Positions 17,757 through 26,230 of a stretch of DNA of 64,000 nt are shown one piece after another. The stretch is from assembly GCA_964015035.1 (NCBI GenBank), contig CAXHCA010000001.1, positions 1 to 64,000 of the forward strand, given 5' to 3'. Origin of the DNA: BQJU01 sp964015035 (GTDB taxonomy: Bacteria > Bacteroidota > Bacteroidia > Chitinophagales > Saprospiraceae). Numbering within the stretch: position 1 is the first letter of the stretch; the number at the start of each line of letters is the position of its first letter. The position numbers were made by a program, and so were the translations under genes. The notes under the pieces are model-generated. The model made no database searches and had not been told where the DNA came from. It saw only the letters and a list, made by a program, of their open reading frames with translations.

Positions 17757-20700
17757 TTAAAATTTAACATTTAAGTTAAAGCCAAAGCTTCTTACAGTTG
17801 GAATAGTTGCGTACTCCAGTCCTTGAGCATTACCGCTACTATAATTAGATTCGGGATCCACGTTTGGCACATCCTTGTAGAGAAAGAATAGATTTCTAGC
17901 TACGAATGACAAGGTCAGTCCTTGAAATGGGGTTTTCTCCATCAAACTCCGAGGGAAATTATAGCTCAAAGTGGCCTGACGTAGTTTGATCATATTGGCG
18001 GAGTAGACGAAGGCTTCAGAAATGTTGGTAGCTACGTGTGGGAAATAAATTTCTGGATCTACATAGCGAGAGATTGCCTCACCATCTTCGTTTACGCCTT
18101 CTACAAGGTATCCACCGGTTGGGTCCCAATCTTCAGGATCTACTCCGGCTGCTTCACGAGCAGCTTCTGATGCAGCCCAGCCATCACGACCTTCGACCGT
18201 ATCAATATGCTTTCCTGTACTGTATAATGTCAGGTTGGTCATGGAGTGGATATCTGCACCCCATTTGAAGTCAAGCAGAACTCCCAGAGAAAAACCTTTA
18301 TAGCTGAGAGAGTTGCTAATCCCACCAAAGAAATCAGGAACACCAGAACCCAAGATCATTAGATCTTCTGATGCAAGAGGTAAACCACTATCATTGTAAA
18401 CAATTCGGCCCTGATTATCACGGCGAAAGCCATAACCCACAATGGCACCATAAGGGCTACCCAATCGGGCTTCCACAAACGTGTTACGCTGTCTGGATTC
18501 ATCAATTCTAATGGCTTCTAATTTACCCTCGTCATCAAGTGCGCCAACATTACTCTTGTTTTTGGCAAAATTAATATCCAGGTTCCAGATGAAATCTTTC
18601 GTTTTTACAGGAACCGTATTTAAGAGTACTTCAACTCCGGAATTGCTAAGCTCCCCAGCGTTTACTTTGACCCCGCTGTAACCTGACGTTTGCGAAATAT
18701 CAACGTCGATAATATGATCCGTAGTTACCTGGCTATACCAAGCAAGGTCCAAACCGATTCTATTACTAAAGAAGCGTAGATCCAAACCTGCTTCTATAGA
18801 AGAGGTGTTGGTCGGTTTTAGCGTTGAATTCGGAATAATCGTTTGTGCAATTTCTCCTTGAGGACTTTCCTGGTGTGGCTCTCCCACTACTTTGTAGGTC
18901 AAGGCTAGGTTGTAAGGATCTGTATCGCCCCCTACCTGAGCATAAGAAATGCGAGCTTTTCCAAAGGAAAGGATCTTATTTGAAATGTTCAATCCCTCGG
19001 AGAATACATAACTCAAACTTGCAGATGGGTAGAAATAGGAGTTGTTTTCAACGGGTAATGTCGATGACCAGTCATTTCTAGCAGTAAGGTCTAGGTAAAG
19101 GTTGTTGTCGAATCCAATTTGGAGAAATCCGTAAATGGAGTTGACTTTCTTTTCCCGGTAAATATAGTCTCTTGAAGGAAACTTTGTATTCAATAGACTA
19201 CGCAAACCATAGATCACAAATTCTTCACCTGATGCCAAAATCTCCTCCTTGTTGCTACTCATTTGATTGCCACCAATGGAGAAATCAATGGAGATTTTTT
19301 CGGAAATATCCCGATTTGCTCTAAGCAAAAAGTCCACATTGGTTTCTCTCACGCGCCGTTCATTCTCAGAAATACGGCCAGGTCTTGATAGGTGAGGAGT
19401 CATCTCTCCGTCCCAAGTAGTTTGCCGGAAAGTATACCAATCTGTCCCCCCTCTGACTTGGAGTGATAACCAGTCTGTGAAATTATATCGAGCGGAAACC
19501 AATCCCATGATCCGGTCACGAGTATCTCCATTGTACTGCTGATATACACCAAAATAGGGATTAACGCGATAGATCGAACTGCTATACAAGGGGTAATATT
19601 CGCCAGTAAGCGGATCTGTTTTTTTCAAAATATCCAGATCAATACTTGACGCTACCTCATTCAGATGACCAGGATTATGCGGGCTATCTGAAAGCGCGGG
19701 GCGGTTATTGGCCTTTTCATTGATGTAACTAACCTTGGCATCAATAACGACCTTATCTCTCAAGTTTGTGGTCCCTCTGGCGGTAAAGGAATTACGCTCG
19801 TATCCCGTGTTCTCAAATAGGCCATCGTTTGTAAGATTTGATCCAGATAAACGGAACGTGGTGTTTTCTCCACCACCACTGAAAGCTAGGGTGTTGGTAA
19901 ACGTTTTTCCGTTATTGTAAATCTTATCTACATTATCTTTGTGTGCGACATAAGGCGCTGTAGATCCATCAAAAAGCGTAGCGGTCTGACCGTTATATTT
20001 CGCTCCCCAACTACTTCTGGAAGTGCTTGCTGCTTCTTCCATATCATCGGGTACCTGCCCCTTGGAACCAGCCCCATAATCAAATTGAACATCATTGTAA
20101 AAGTCCAGTGCATCTTCCACTACGAAGTTCGAATTAAAATCAACGCCCAAGGCTTTGCTCTTCCTGCCTTTTTTGGTCGTAATCAGAATAACCCCATTCT
20201 GTCCCCGGCTGCCATAAAGGGCCGTAGCTGAAGCTCCTTTCAAGATTGAGATATTTTCAATGTCATCAGGGTTGATACTCGACAATCCATCACCTAAGTC
20301 AATACCTCCCCACATTCCGGCGGAACCGAGATTTTGATTGTCCATAGGAATACCATCGATCACGTAGAGTGGCTGGTTGTTCGCATCCTTTTGTAGGTTA
20401 GTTGTCCCACGAATGATTACACGGGTAGAGGAAGCAGGCCCTCCCGCGGTGGAGGATACATTCATTCCAGCTACCTTTCCCGATAGGCCATTAATTACAT
20501 TGATTTCTCTGGCTTGAGTGAGCTCATCACCCTGAACCTCCGTTACGGAGTATCCTAAAGCCTTCTTCTCTCTAGAAATCCCCAAAGCTGTGACGACCAC
20601 TTCGTTCAGGGCAACCCCTTCCGAAAGTTGTACATCGATTTGGCTTTGATTGCCTACCTCAATTTCTTTGGATTCGTAACCGATAATGGATACGATTAAG

Positions 20701-20903
20701 GTAGCGCCTTCTTTTACTGTGAGTGTGTAGGCTCCGTCAATGTCGGAAATCGTACCATTGGTGGTGCCCAATTCAGTAATGTTTACACCGATGAGGGGCT
20801 CCCCATCGGGTGTTGTAATAGTCCCCGATACCGTTTGCTGTGCCCAGGAGGCTGCCGCAAACAGTAGCATAAGGGTGGTTAAGAGTACTAGTTTTTTGCT
20901 CAT
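17757..20903 (-). CDS. SusC/RagA family TonB-linked outer-membrane transporter
   Basis: A 1048-residue TonB-dependent importer. The ATG at 20903 (MSKKLVLLTT) starts a signal peptide ending SWAQQ; the longer frame to 20984 runs through the promoter and is not used. Residues about 22-100 form a CarboxypepD_reg-like plug extension (VSGTITTPDGEPLIGVNI). The plug domain has RVIIRGTTNL, PLYVIDGIPMDN and ENISILKGASATALYGSRG, the SusC signature. A 22-strand barrel ends in a terminal Phe (LNVKF). No STN domain is present, so it is not expected to signal through an anti-sigma factor. The promoter carries two copies of an operator-like palindrome. Confidence 0.93.
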   Translation of the reverse strand: MSKKLVLLTTLMLLFAAASWAQQTVSGTITTPDGEPLIGVNITELGTTNGTISDIDGAYTLTVKEGATLIVSIIGYESKEIEVGNQSQIDVQLSEGVALNEVVVTALGISREKKALGYSVTEVQGDELTQAREINVINGLSGKVAGMNVSSTAGGPASSTRVIIRGTTNLQKDANNQPLYVIDGIPMDNQNLGSAGMWGGIDLGDGLSSINPDDIENISILKGASATALYGSRGQNGVILITTKKGRKSKALGVDFNSNFVVEDALDFYNDVQFDYGAGSKGQVPDDMEEAASTSRSSWGAKYNGQTATLFDGSTAPYVAHKDNVDKIYNNGKTFTNTLAFSGGGENTTFRLSGSNLTNDGLFENTGYERNSFTARGTTNLRDKVVIDAKVSYINEKANNRPALSDSPHNPGHLNEVASSIDLDILKKTDPLTGEYYPLYSSSIYRVNPYFGVYQQYNGDTRDRIMGLVSARYNFTDWLSLQVRGGTDWYTFRQTTWDGEMTPHLSRPGRISENERRVRETNVDFLLRANRDISEKISIDFSIGGNQMSSNKEEILASGEEFVIYGLRSLLNTKFPSRDYIYREKKVNSIYGFLQIGFDNNLYLDLTARNDWSSTLPVENNSYFYPSASLSYVFSEGLNISNKILSFGKARISYAQVGGDTDPYNLALTYKVVGEPHQESPQGEIAQTIIPNSTLKPTNTSSIEAGLDLRFFSNRIGLDLAWYSQVTTDHIIDVDISQTSGYSGVKVNAGELSNSGVEVLLNTVPVKTKDFIWNLDINFAKNKSNVGALDDEGKLEAIRIDESRQRNTFVEARLGSPYGAIVGYGFRRDNQGRIVYNDSGLPLASEDLMILGSGVPDFFGGISNSLSYKGFSLGVLLDFKWGADIHSMTNLTLYSTGKHIDTVEGRDGWAASEAAREAAGVDPEDWDPTGGYLVEGVNEDGEAISRYVDPEIYFPHVATNISEAFVYSANMIKLRQATLSYNFPRSLMEKTPFQGLTLSFVARNLFFLYKDVPNVDPESNYSSGNAQGLEYATIPTVRSFGFNLNVKF

Positions 20904-20954
20904 AATGAACCTTAATTTAGATTTAAAATGACGTTGGAAAGTTGAATACTTTAG

Positions 20955-20985
20955 CAATAATACAAAAACTGTGCGCGCACACAAA
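20955..20985 (-). promoter_or_regulatory. susC promoter (-33 and -7 boxes)
   Basis: On the minus strand TTTG (20985-20982) is followed by a 19-base spacer and TATTATTG (20962-20955), one mismatch from TAnnTTTG. Predicted transcription start is near 20949, giving a leader of about 46 bases. The palindrome TGTGCGCGCACA fills the spacer, so a bound regulator would block RNA polymerase. Confidence 0.6.
20970..20983. promoter_or_regulatory. Operator-like palindrome O1 in the susC promoter
   Basis: TGTGCGCGCACACA contains a perfect 12-bp palindrome and fits the consensus TGTGTnCGnACACA with one mismatch. It sits between the -33 and -7 boxes. The central CG resembles LacI-family operators, but no regulator gene is in the window. 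Confidence 0.6.
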
Positions 20986-21000
20986 GAATATTTGTGAATT

Positions 21001-21014
21001 TGTGTGCGGACACA
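21001..21014. promoter_or_regulatory. Operator-like palindrome O2 upstream of susC
   Basis: TGTGTGCGGACACA matches TGTGTnCGnACACA exactly. Its centre is 31 bases (about three helical turns) from that of O1, suitable for two dimers on one face of the DNA. Confidence 0.6.
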
Positions 21015-21140
21015 GAAAAAATTATCTTTAACTTTTAATTATCGTGAACATAGTCAAATCTTGAAAAGTCGATGAACTTGTGTTGATGAAAGGCGGACAG
21101 TGGGTGGAGTTAATAAAACCAAAGGCTAGCCCTAAATTAG

Positions 21141-21163
21141 AAAAAAACTTTGAGTTTTCAAAG
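21141..21163 (-). terminator. Rho-independent terminator of the GHL10-like gene
   Basis: The minus strand reads CTTTGA-AAAC-TCAAAG followed by seven T. The stem begins about three bases after the stop codon at 21167. The stem is short (6 bp), but the T tract is good. It separates this unit from the susC operon. Confidence 0.55.
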
Positions 21164-21166
21164 CCT

Positions 21167-22315
21167 TTATTTCATGTTCTTATTGATGGATTTTAGCACC
21201 TGCCAATAATCTGCCGTCAGGTTTTCATAAGCGAATAGCGCATAACCTTTTGCTCCACCGGCAGTTGCTGCGTCTACGGCCACCGGTAATTTTTCTATAT
21301 TCAAATGAGGGAGAAATAAGCCGCTGTAGATGGGTTTGCTGTGGTGCAAACGCTCCAAAGCATTGGCCGTTTGAGTTTTTATCCAATCAATATCGGCATT
21401 GTAGAAACCTTGGTACAGCATCGGTAAAAAGCCGTCCAAATCCCATTCATGCCAGGCTTGACGCACACTTTCCCAATTTGGAAAAACCGCCGCTGTGATC
21501 TTTTTGTCGTATTGTCGGGCAATGGGGACTAAATGGTCATTGACGAGATTGGTAATGCCGGCTTGCCGAAACTTTCGCCACGCTTCATCCTGCGATGGAT
21601 CTTCTAAGGCCATTGGATCAGCACCTCCTTCTGCCTGAAATTGCTCGCGACAAATGTCATTGTAGCAATAGTCAAATTGTGGATATTCTCGATCTTGTAC
21701 CAGATCGTATTTGGGTTGCAGTCCCTCTGCCAGGATCACATCGGGAAGTCGAATATAATCGAGATGGATACCGTCCAGCTCCGATATTTTGGCCAGTGAT
21801 TCGACCCGGGTTTTTAGAAATTCAATGACCTCCGGATGGCGGGGACACAGAAATTTATAGTAGTCTACATAAGCAGGGTGGGTGTGTGCCGGTTGCCCCA
21901 GGCCATTGACGGCAAACCAATCGGGATGTTTTTCAATGATCTCCGGCGCATTGCAGGGCATGGTCCACATCCAGGCGTGTATTTGCAAACCTGCCTCGTG
22001 AGCCAATGGAATGAGGCGCTCCAATAGCCGTTCCTTCACCGGAAATCCGGGAAGGTCAAATAGGGCATGGTGGCTGTTGAAAATTTGTGGCAGCACGGCT
22101 TCAATGCCATTTTCTGCCATTTTATCAAAGGTACTTCTCCAATAGTCATCTGTTTGCTCCAGTTTTGGCCTTAGCCAGACCCAACGGCTGGGCATGCCCT
22201 CAACCATTTTAGTTGTACTGCTTGCTGCTGGTTGATTGCAGGCATTCCAAAGCGGAATGCTAAGTGTGGAAAGTGCTCCCTTTCCAAGCGTTTTGATAAA
22301 GACTCGTTTATTCAT
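21167..22315 (-). CDS. Glycosyl hydrolase-like 10 (GHL10/DUF187) family lipoprotein
   Basis: A 382-residue protein of the GHL10-like TIM-barrel family. I chose ATG 22315 (MNKRVFIKTLG), which overlaps the upstream stop codon as TAATG; the longer frame would run inside the neighbour. The N-terminus has a KR-type Tat-like signal and a lipobox WNAC. Family motifs: WVWLRPK, GIEAVLPQIFN, HAWMWTM, LDGIHLDYIRLPD (likely active-site region), and an AVFPNW strand. Related proteins act on bacterial surface or plant glycans, but few have been characterised. It is coupled to the ASPIC/UnbV gene and followed by a terminator, forming a two-gene unit beside the SusCD locus. Confidence 0.8.
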   Translation of the reverse strand: MNKRVFIKTLGKGALSTLSIPLWNACNQPAASSTTKMVEGMPSRWVWLRPKLEQTDDYWRSTFDKMAENGIEAVLPQIFNSHHALFDLPGFPVKERLLERLIPLAHEAGLQIHAWMWTMPCNAPEIIEKHPDWFAVNGLGQPAHTHPAYVDYYKFLCPRHPEVIEFLKTRVESLAKISELDGIHLDYIRLPDVILAEGLQPKYDLVQDREYPQFDYCYNDICREQFQAEGGADPMALEDPSQDEAWRKFRQAGITNLVNDHLVPIARQYDKKITAAVFPNWESVRQAWHEWDLDGFLPMLYQGFYNADIDWIKTQTANALERLHHSKPIYSGLFLPHLNIEKLPVAVDAATAGGAKGYALFAYENLTADYWQVLKSINKNMK

Positions 22316-25300
22316 TAGAAAGTATTTAGGTGTGCGGTGGCCCTTGGGTGCCATTTAAAAAATTGAGGACGATCATTATTGTTGGCCCCAATGATGTATT
22401 GTTGGCCGCCAATGGTGAGCATTCCAAGTTTTTTTAAATCTTTTCTCAATAGAAGACCGCTTTGCTCGGGACTTACCGGATGAAAGGTACCTTTGCCAGT
22501 CCCCAACAATACCATACCCGTCCCGGCATCGTTTCGCGTGGTTTCAATTTCCGAAGTAAAAAGGTTACCCGCCAGTAAGATATCTAAATGCCGGTCTTCA
22601 TTAAAATCTTTGATGATTAGGTCATTCGTTGAAGAAAGCTGTGCCTCGTTGGGCAATGGGACTACCCTAAAATGGCCATCACCCAAATTCTCAAGGTAGC
22701 TACTGGCAAAAGTCGTTGCTTTATAATGCAGAGCCTTGGCCAGGTTATCTTCCCCATAAACCTCCGTTAAATTGGCATCGGCGAATAGGTTATAGGTCTC
22801 AAACTTCTCCTTGATCACAGGTACTTGTTCTGAAGAACAAGACCGTCCCCTCAAGGGATAATGCTCCCCGAAATTGTAATAGCTCAGTACAATATCCTTG
22901 GCGTTGTTGTTGTCAAAATCATAGTAATGGACCTCAAAAGGTTCTTTTGTTGTGGCTTTGTATTTGTAGTTTAGTCCGAGATTACCGGCGACCAGATCTT
23001 GATCACCATCTCCATCCATGTCGGCAGCCTCAATGCTGTACCACCAACCGGTGGTTTGATTTAGGGCTTGGCTGTCGGTTACCTTGGTTAGCTGGCCTTC
23101 CTGAAATTTGAATAAGGTAATGGGCATCCATTCGCCACATACGATGAGTTCGATTTGATGATCATTGTCCAGATCAGTCCATACGGCATCGGTCACCAGG
23201 CCTAGATAAATCAATTCGGGAGCCAAGGTTTTAGTGACATCGGTAAATGAGCCGTTGTCATTGCGCAATAAGCGACTGATTGCAGGTGAGGGATAATCCC
23301 AGGGGGTATGTCGTCCGCCAACAAATAAATCAAGGTCGCCATCCTGGTCGAAATCGAAAGGGCGAACGCACCCGCCGCTGTCGCGAAACTTAGGGAGCAC
23401 ATCCGCATTGTACTGGAAATTGCCCTTGCCATCATTGAGGTAAATTCGATCTTGATATTGCTTGGATTGCTGGGGAAAGGCATTGCCCCCGCTGACCACA
23501 TAGAGATCGAGATCACCGTCGTTTTCTACATCAAAAAATACGGCATCCAAATCTTCAGAAAGGAAATGCTCTTGCCAGGTCTGCTCGCTGGTTTCCCGAA
23601 AGGAACCGTTGGTCATCTGTATAAATAAAACACCAGGCTTTCCAGTCGCCCCACCAAAATAGACATCTTCGAGCTGATCACCATTGACATCTCCGGTGGC
23701 CATAGCTGGACCAAATTGAGACATTTTATGCGGGAGCAACACTTGCTGATCGAAATCATTGAAGTCATTTTCTCGATGAACAAAGGAGAGTCCGGTAGGG
23801 GAGTGCTCGGTCGAAAACAGGGTCTCTTCCTCTTTTGGGAAATTGGGAAGCTTGGTTCTGGTCACTCGATGATAATCGACCGATATCTGCCCGGCTTTGA
23901 CATCATTCATCAGGGTTTGAGTGCCATCGGGCCAGAAAATTTCTAACGTTTGAACTTCATCAAATTTGCCCAACCCAAAATGAGCGATCGGTTCGGAGGT
24001 AGAATACATACCCCGCACATTGGTAAGTTCGTAAAATTGCTGGCCGGCCGGAGTAGTTATCCGGAAACGAGTACCCCAAAGTGACCGATGCTGGTTTTGA
24101 TCGCTGACCGAAACCCGTAAAAAATGGTGATCAGGTCGCTCATTGATATGGTTCTCATAGAGGCTAGCCGGGGCATTGATGTTGTTTTCAATCAAATCCA
24201 AATCCCCATCATTGTCTAAATCCGCATAAGCGCTGCCATTGGAAAAGGTCTCCCGGTCAAGTCCCCATTCCTTAGTAACTTTAGTAAATGTCAAATCTCC
24301 GTTATTGCGAAAAGCATAGTTGGAAAGGGGGACTGAGGGAAGTAGCCCCAGAGCTTCATCCAAATCCAATATATCCCAAATGCTAACTTCTCCGGCGTTG
24401 GGGTTATTTTTTACAAAATCGTCGATCACGTGCTGCACGTATTTGGGAAATTCTTTGGAGGCATCACTATTGCGAATATCCCGTAGCAGACCGTTGGTGA
24501 CGTGAATGTCTTTCCATCCGTCATTGTCAAAATCGGCAATTAGGTTGGACCAACTCCAATCCGTACTGGGCACACCGGCTAATTGGGCAATATCGCTGAA
24601 ATTGAGTTGGTCATCAATTACGCCATTGTTTAGCTGTAGCATATTGTACATATACTGATAGTGCCCTCCATCTGCCACCACTTTCCAGAAAGCCGCCGGG
24701 TTCATGCCGCTCATATTCGACTTAAGTCGGAAGTTGTCTTCTGCCACCATATCCAACACCATCAAATCCAACCAACCATCATTATTGAGGTCCCCCGCAT
24801 CGACGCCCATGCTATAATAAGAGGTATGTCCCATTGCCTCCTGTAGGATATCGGTAAAGGTCCCGTCTCCATTATTTAAGTAAAATTTATCCGGAGCATC
24901 ATAGTCATTGGCTATATAGATGTCAATCCAGCCATCGCGGTTAAAGTCGGCTGTAGTAACGCTATTGGGATACCCCGGAACCAGAATGCCTGCTTTCGCA
25001 GAAACGTCCTCAAAATGCCCTTGTCCATTGTTGTGCAGCAATCTAGGCGCCCATTGCTCTTGTTGTAGATTGACTCCAAAATAACTGGAATAATTGCCGG
25101 GGTTAGGCGGTTGGTTTAGCAATATAAGATCCAACCAACCATCTCGATCATAATCAAAAAATGAAGCATGGCGAGTACGTTCGGAATTGTCGACACCGTA
25201 ATCTGCCGCCATTTCTTTAAATGTACCATCTTGTTGGTTGATGTATAGAAGATTTTTTCTTAGGTCTGGATATTCATCGTACAATTCACGGGTAACGTAA

Positions 25301-25668
25301 ATATCGGGCCACCCATCGTTATTGACATCGGCCACGACAACTCCAGATGACCAGCCGCCATTGTCATTAATACCGGCCTGAGTGGTGACATCCTCAAACT
25401 CCCAATTGCCATGATTTAGATACAAGCGATCCGGCACCAAATTACCTGCAAAAAACAGGTCCATCAGGCCATCCTGATTGAAGTCGCCAACCCCAACGCC
25501 TGCACCGCCGTAGTAATTGGAGTAGATCAGGATATTGTGTTCCTTTTCATCTGTAATGGTATTCTCAAAATTGATATGGGTTTCTTGTGGTGTGCGGAGT
25601 GAGAATAAGGGTTGGGCACCTATCAAGCCGGGCAACAGGGCAAGCATTAGGAGGTATAAACATTTCAT
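22315..25668 (-). CDS. ASPIC/UnbV domain protein with FG-GAP/VCBS repeats
   Basis: A 1117-residue exported protein with a signal peptide ending LIGAQ. It contains many FG-GAP/VCBS calcium-binding beta-propeller repeats (DFNQDGLMDLFFAG, DVNNDGWPDIYV, DLNNDGWLDLMVLD, DLDNDGDLDLIENN, DVNGDQLEDVYFGG, DMDGDGDQDLVAG). An ASPIC/UnbV domain lies between two propellers (about 505-575, FRITTPAGQQFYELTNVRGMYSTSEPIAHFGLG). Such proteins are often encoded next to SusCD pairs in Saprospiria-like genomes and are thought to bind extracellular polymers. No sorting domain is visible. Its promoter region carries the same operator-like palindrome as susC. Confidence 0.9.
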   Translation of the reverse strand: MKCLYLLMLALLPGLIGAQPLFSLRTPQETHINFENTITDEKEHNILIYSNYYGGAGVGVGDFNQDGLMDLFFAGNLVPDRLYLNHGNWEFEDVTTQAGINDNGGWSSGVVVADVNNDGWPDIYVTRELYDEYPDLRKNLLYINQQDGTFKEMAADYGVDNSERTRHASFFDYDRDGWLDLILLNQPPNPGNYSSYFGVNLQQEQWAPRLLHNNGQGHFEDVSAKAGILVPGYPNSVTTADFNRDGWIDIYIANDYDAPDKFYLNNGDGTFTDILQEAMGHTSYYSMGVDAGDLNNDGWLDLMVLDMVAEDNFRLKSNMSGMNPAAFWKVVADGGHYQYMYNMLQLNNGVIDDQLNFSDIAQLAGVPSTDWSWSNLIADFDNDGWKDIHVTNGLLRDIRNSDASKEFPKYVQHVIDDFVKNNPNAGEVSIWDILDLDEALGLLPSVPLSNYAFRNNGDLTFTKVTKEWGLDRETFSNGSAYADLDNDGDLDLIENNINAPASLYENHINERPDHHFLRVSVSDQNQHRSLWGTRFRITTPAGQQFYELTNVRGMYSTSEPIAHFGLGKFDEVQTLEIFWPDGTQTLMNDVKAGQISVDYHRVTRTKLPNFPKEEETLFSTEHSPTGLSFVHRENDFNDFDQQVLLPHKMSQFGPAMATGDVNGDQLEDVYFGGATGKPGVLFIQMTNGSFRETSEQTWQEHFLSEDLDAVFFDVENDGDLDLYVVSGGNAFPQQSKQYQDRIYLNDGKGNFQYNADVLPKFRDSGGCVRPFDFDQDGDLDLFVGGRHTPWDYPSPAISRLLRNDNGSFTDVTKTLAPELIYLGLVTDAVWTDLDNDHQIELIVCGEWMPITLFKFQEGQLTKVTDSQALNQTTGWWYSIEAADMDGDGDQDLVAGNLGLNYKYKATTKEPFEVHYYDFDNNNAKDIVLSYYNFGEHYPLRGRSCSSEQVPVIKEKFETYNLFADANLTEVYGEDNLAKALHYKATTFASSYLENLGDGHFRVVPLPNEAQLSSTNDLIIKDFNEDRHLDILLAGNLFTSEIETTRNDAGTGMVLLGTGKGTFHPVSPEQSGLLLRKDLKKLGMLTIGGQQYIIGANNNDRPQFFKWHPRATAHLNTF

Positions 25669-25775
25669 AACAGGCTTCTTTTGGACGGATTATCGGAATT
25701 CAGGTCAATTTTAATTATTCTTTTTCAATTAATAAACATTCATCAATTATTTTCTGATTTTGCAAAATAGGAATT

Positions 25776-25789
25776 TGTGTACGCACACA
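25776..25789. promoter_or_regulatory. Operator-like palindrome O3 upstream of the ASPIC/UnbV gene
   Basis: TGTGTACGCACACA matches TGTGTnCGnACACA exactly and lies 108 bases upstream of the start at 25668. A weak -7-like TATTTTGC (minus strand, 25769-25762) is just downstream, so the site would again sit at or above the promoter. Confidence 0.55.
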
Positions 25790-25814
25790 GTTTTGTAAAA
25801 CAAAAAAAACATCC

Positions 25815-25922
25815 TAAGTGCTTGTTTGGAGGTAGTCCCTGAAGTATATTCGGGCAAGCTATTCAGTCCCGGTAAAACCTGTAATTTTTGCTACTAAAGC
25901 ACCACCTCCAAATATGCACTAA
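25815..25922. repeat. Intergenic palindromic repeat, copy 3 (compact form)
   Basis: A 108-base element. The left end TAAGTGCTTGTTTGGAGGTAG is an imperfect inverted repeat of the right end CACCACCTCCAAATATGCACTAA. The body (GTCCCTGAAGTATATTCGGG, then CAAGC and TATTCAGTCCCGG) is almost identical to copy 1, but the palindromic middle and the GAGCC-GCGAGAACC segment are missing. It separates the ASPIC/UnbV promoter from the region upstream of murB. Confidence 0.7.
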
Positions 25923-25929
25923 ATGCCTC

Positions 25930-26183
25930 CTGGGGTTCGTCGGGATGAAATATAGTTTGCATAGGCCTGGGGCGACTTTGGAAATAAGCAGAAAGCGCTA
26001 GTGAAACGAGGACTATTTGAACTTAAGCTTGAAAAAATGGCCGTTCGTCTTAATTTTTCGCAAATTCGGCCAGATGAGGCAACCTTTGCACCAGAGCAAC
26101 ACTCCTTAAAGTGTGCTCTTCGCATAGAGTTTTTTCATACTAGTTCAATTTTGATGGTCGCACTTTGTAGTGTGACCTTTTTT
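25930..26183 (+). ncRNA. Possible small RNA ending in a strong terminator
   Basis: The 300 bases between repeat copy 3 and murB contain no credible protein, yet hold two strong plus-strand hairpins: AGAGC-A-ACACT / AGTGT-GCTCT (26093-26119) and the terminator at 26156-26183. A terminator here has no upstream plus-strand gene to end, so an untranslated transcript is the simplest explanation. The 5' end is unknown, and I do not recognise a known RNA family. A 65-codon open frame at 26001-26198 runs through both hairpins and is not believed. Confidence 0.3.
26156..26183 (+). terminator. Rho-independent terminator upstream of murB
   Basis: GGTCGCACT-TTGT-AGTGTGACC is a 9-bp stem with one G-T wobble and a four-base loop, followed directly by TTTTTT. 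It points along the plus strand, 48 bases before murB. Confidence 0.65.
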
Positions 26184-26230
26184 ATTGCCAGAAGATAGGA
26201 AGATTCACCAGAACGTTTTTACTTTGTGTC

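Noticed and set aside
20904..20984. N-terminal extension of SusC by 27 codons
   Set aside because: It would cover the -7 box and part of the operator; the internal Met starts a perfect signal peptide.
26001..26198. 65-codon open frame before murB
   Set aside because: It crosses two strong hairpins including a rho-independent terminator, and its peptide has no recognisable feature; an RNA is the better explanation.
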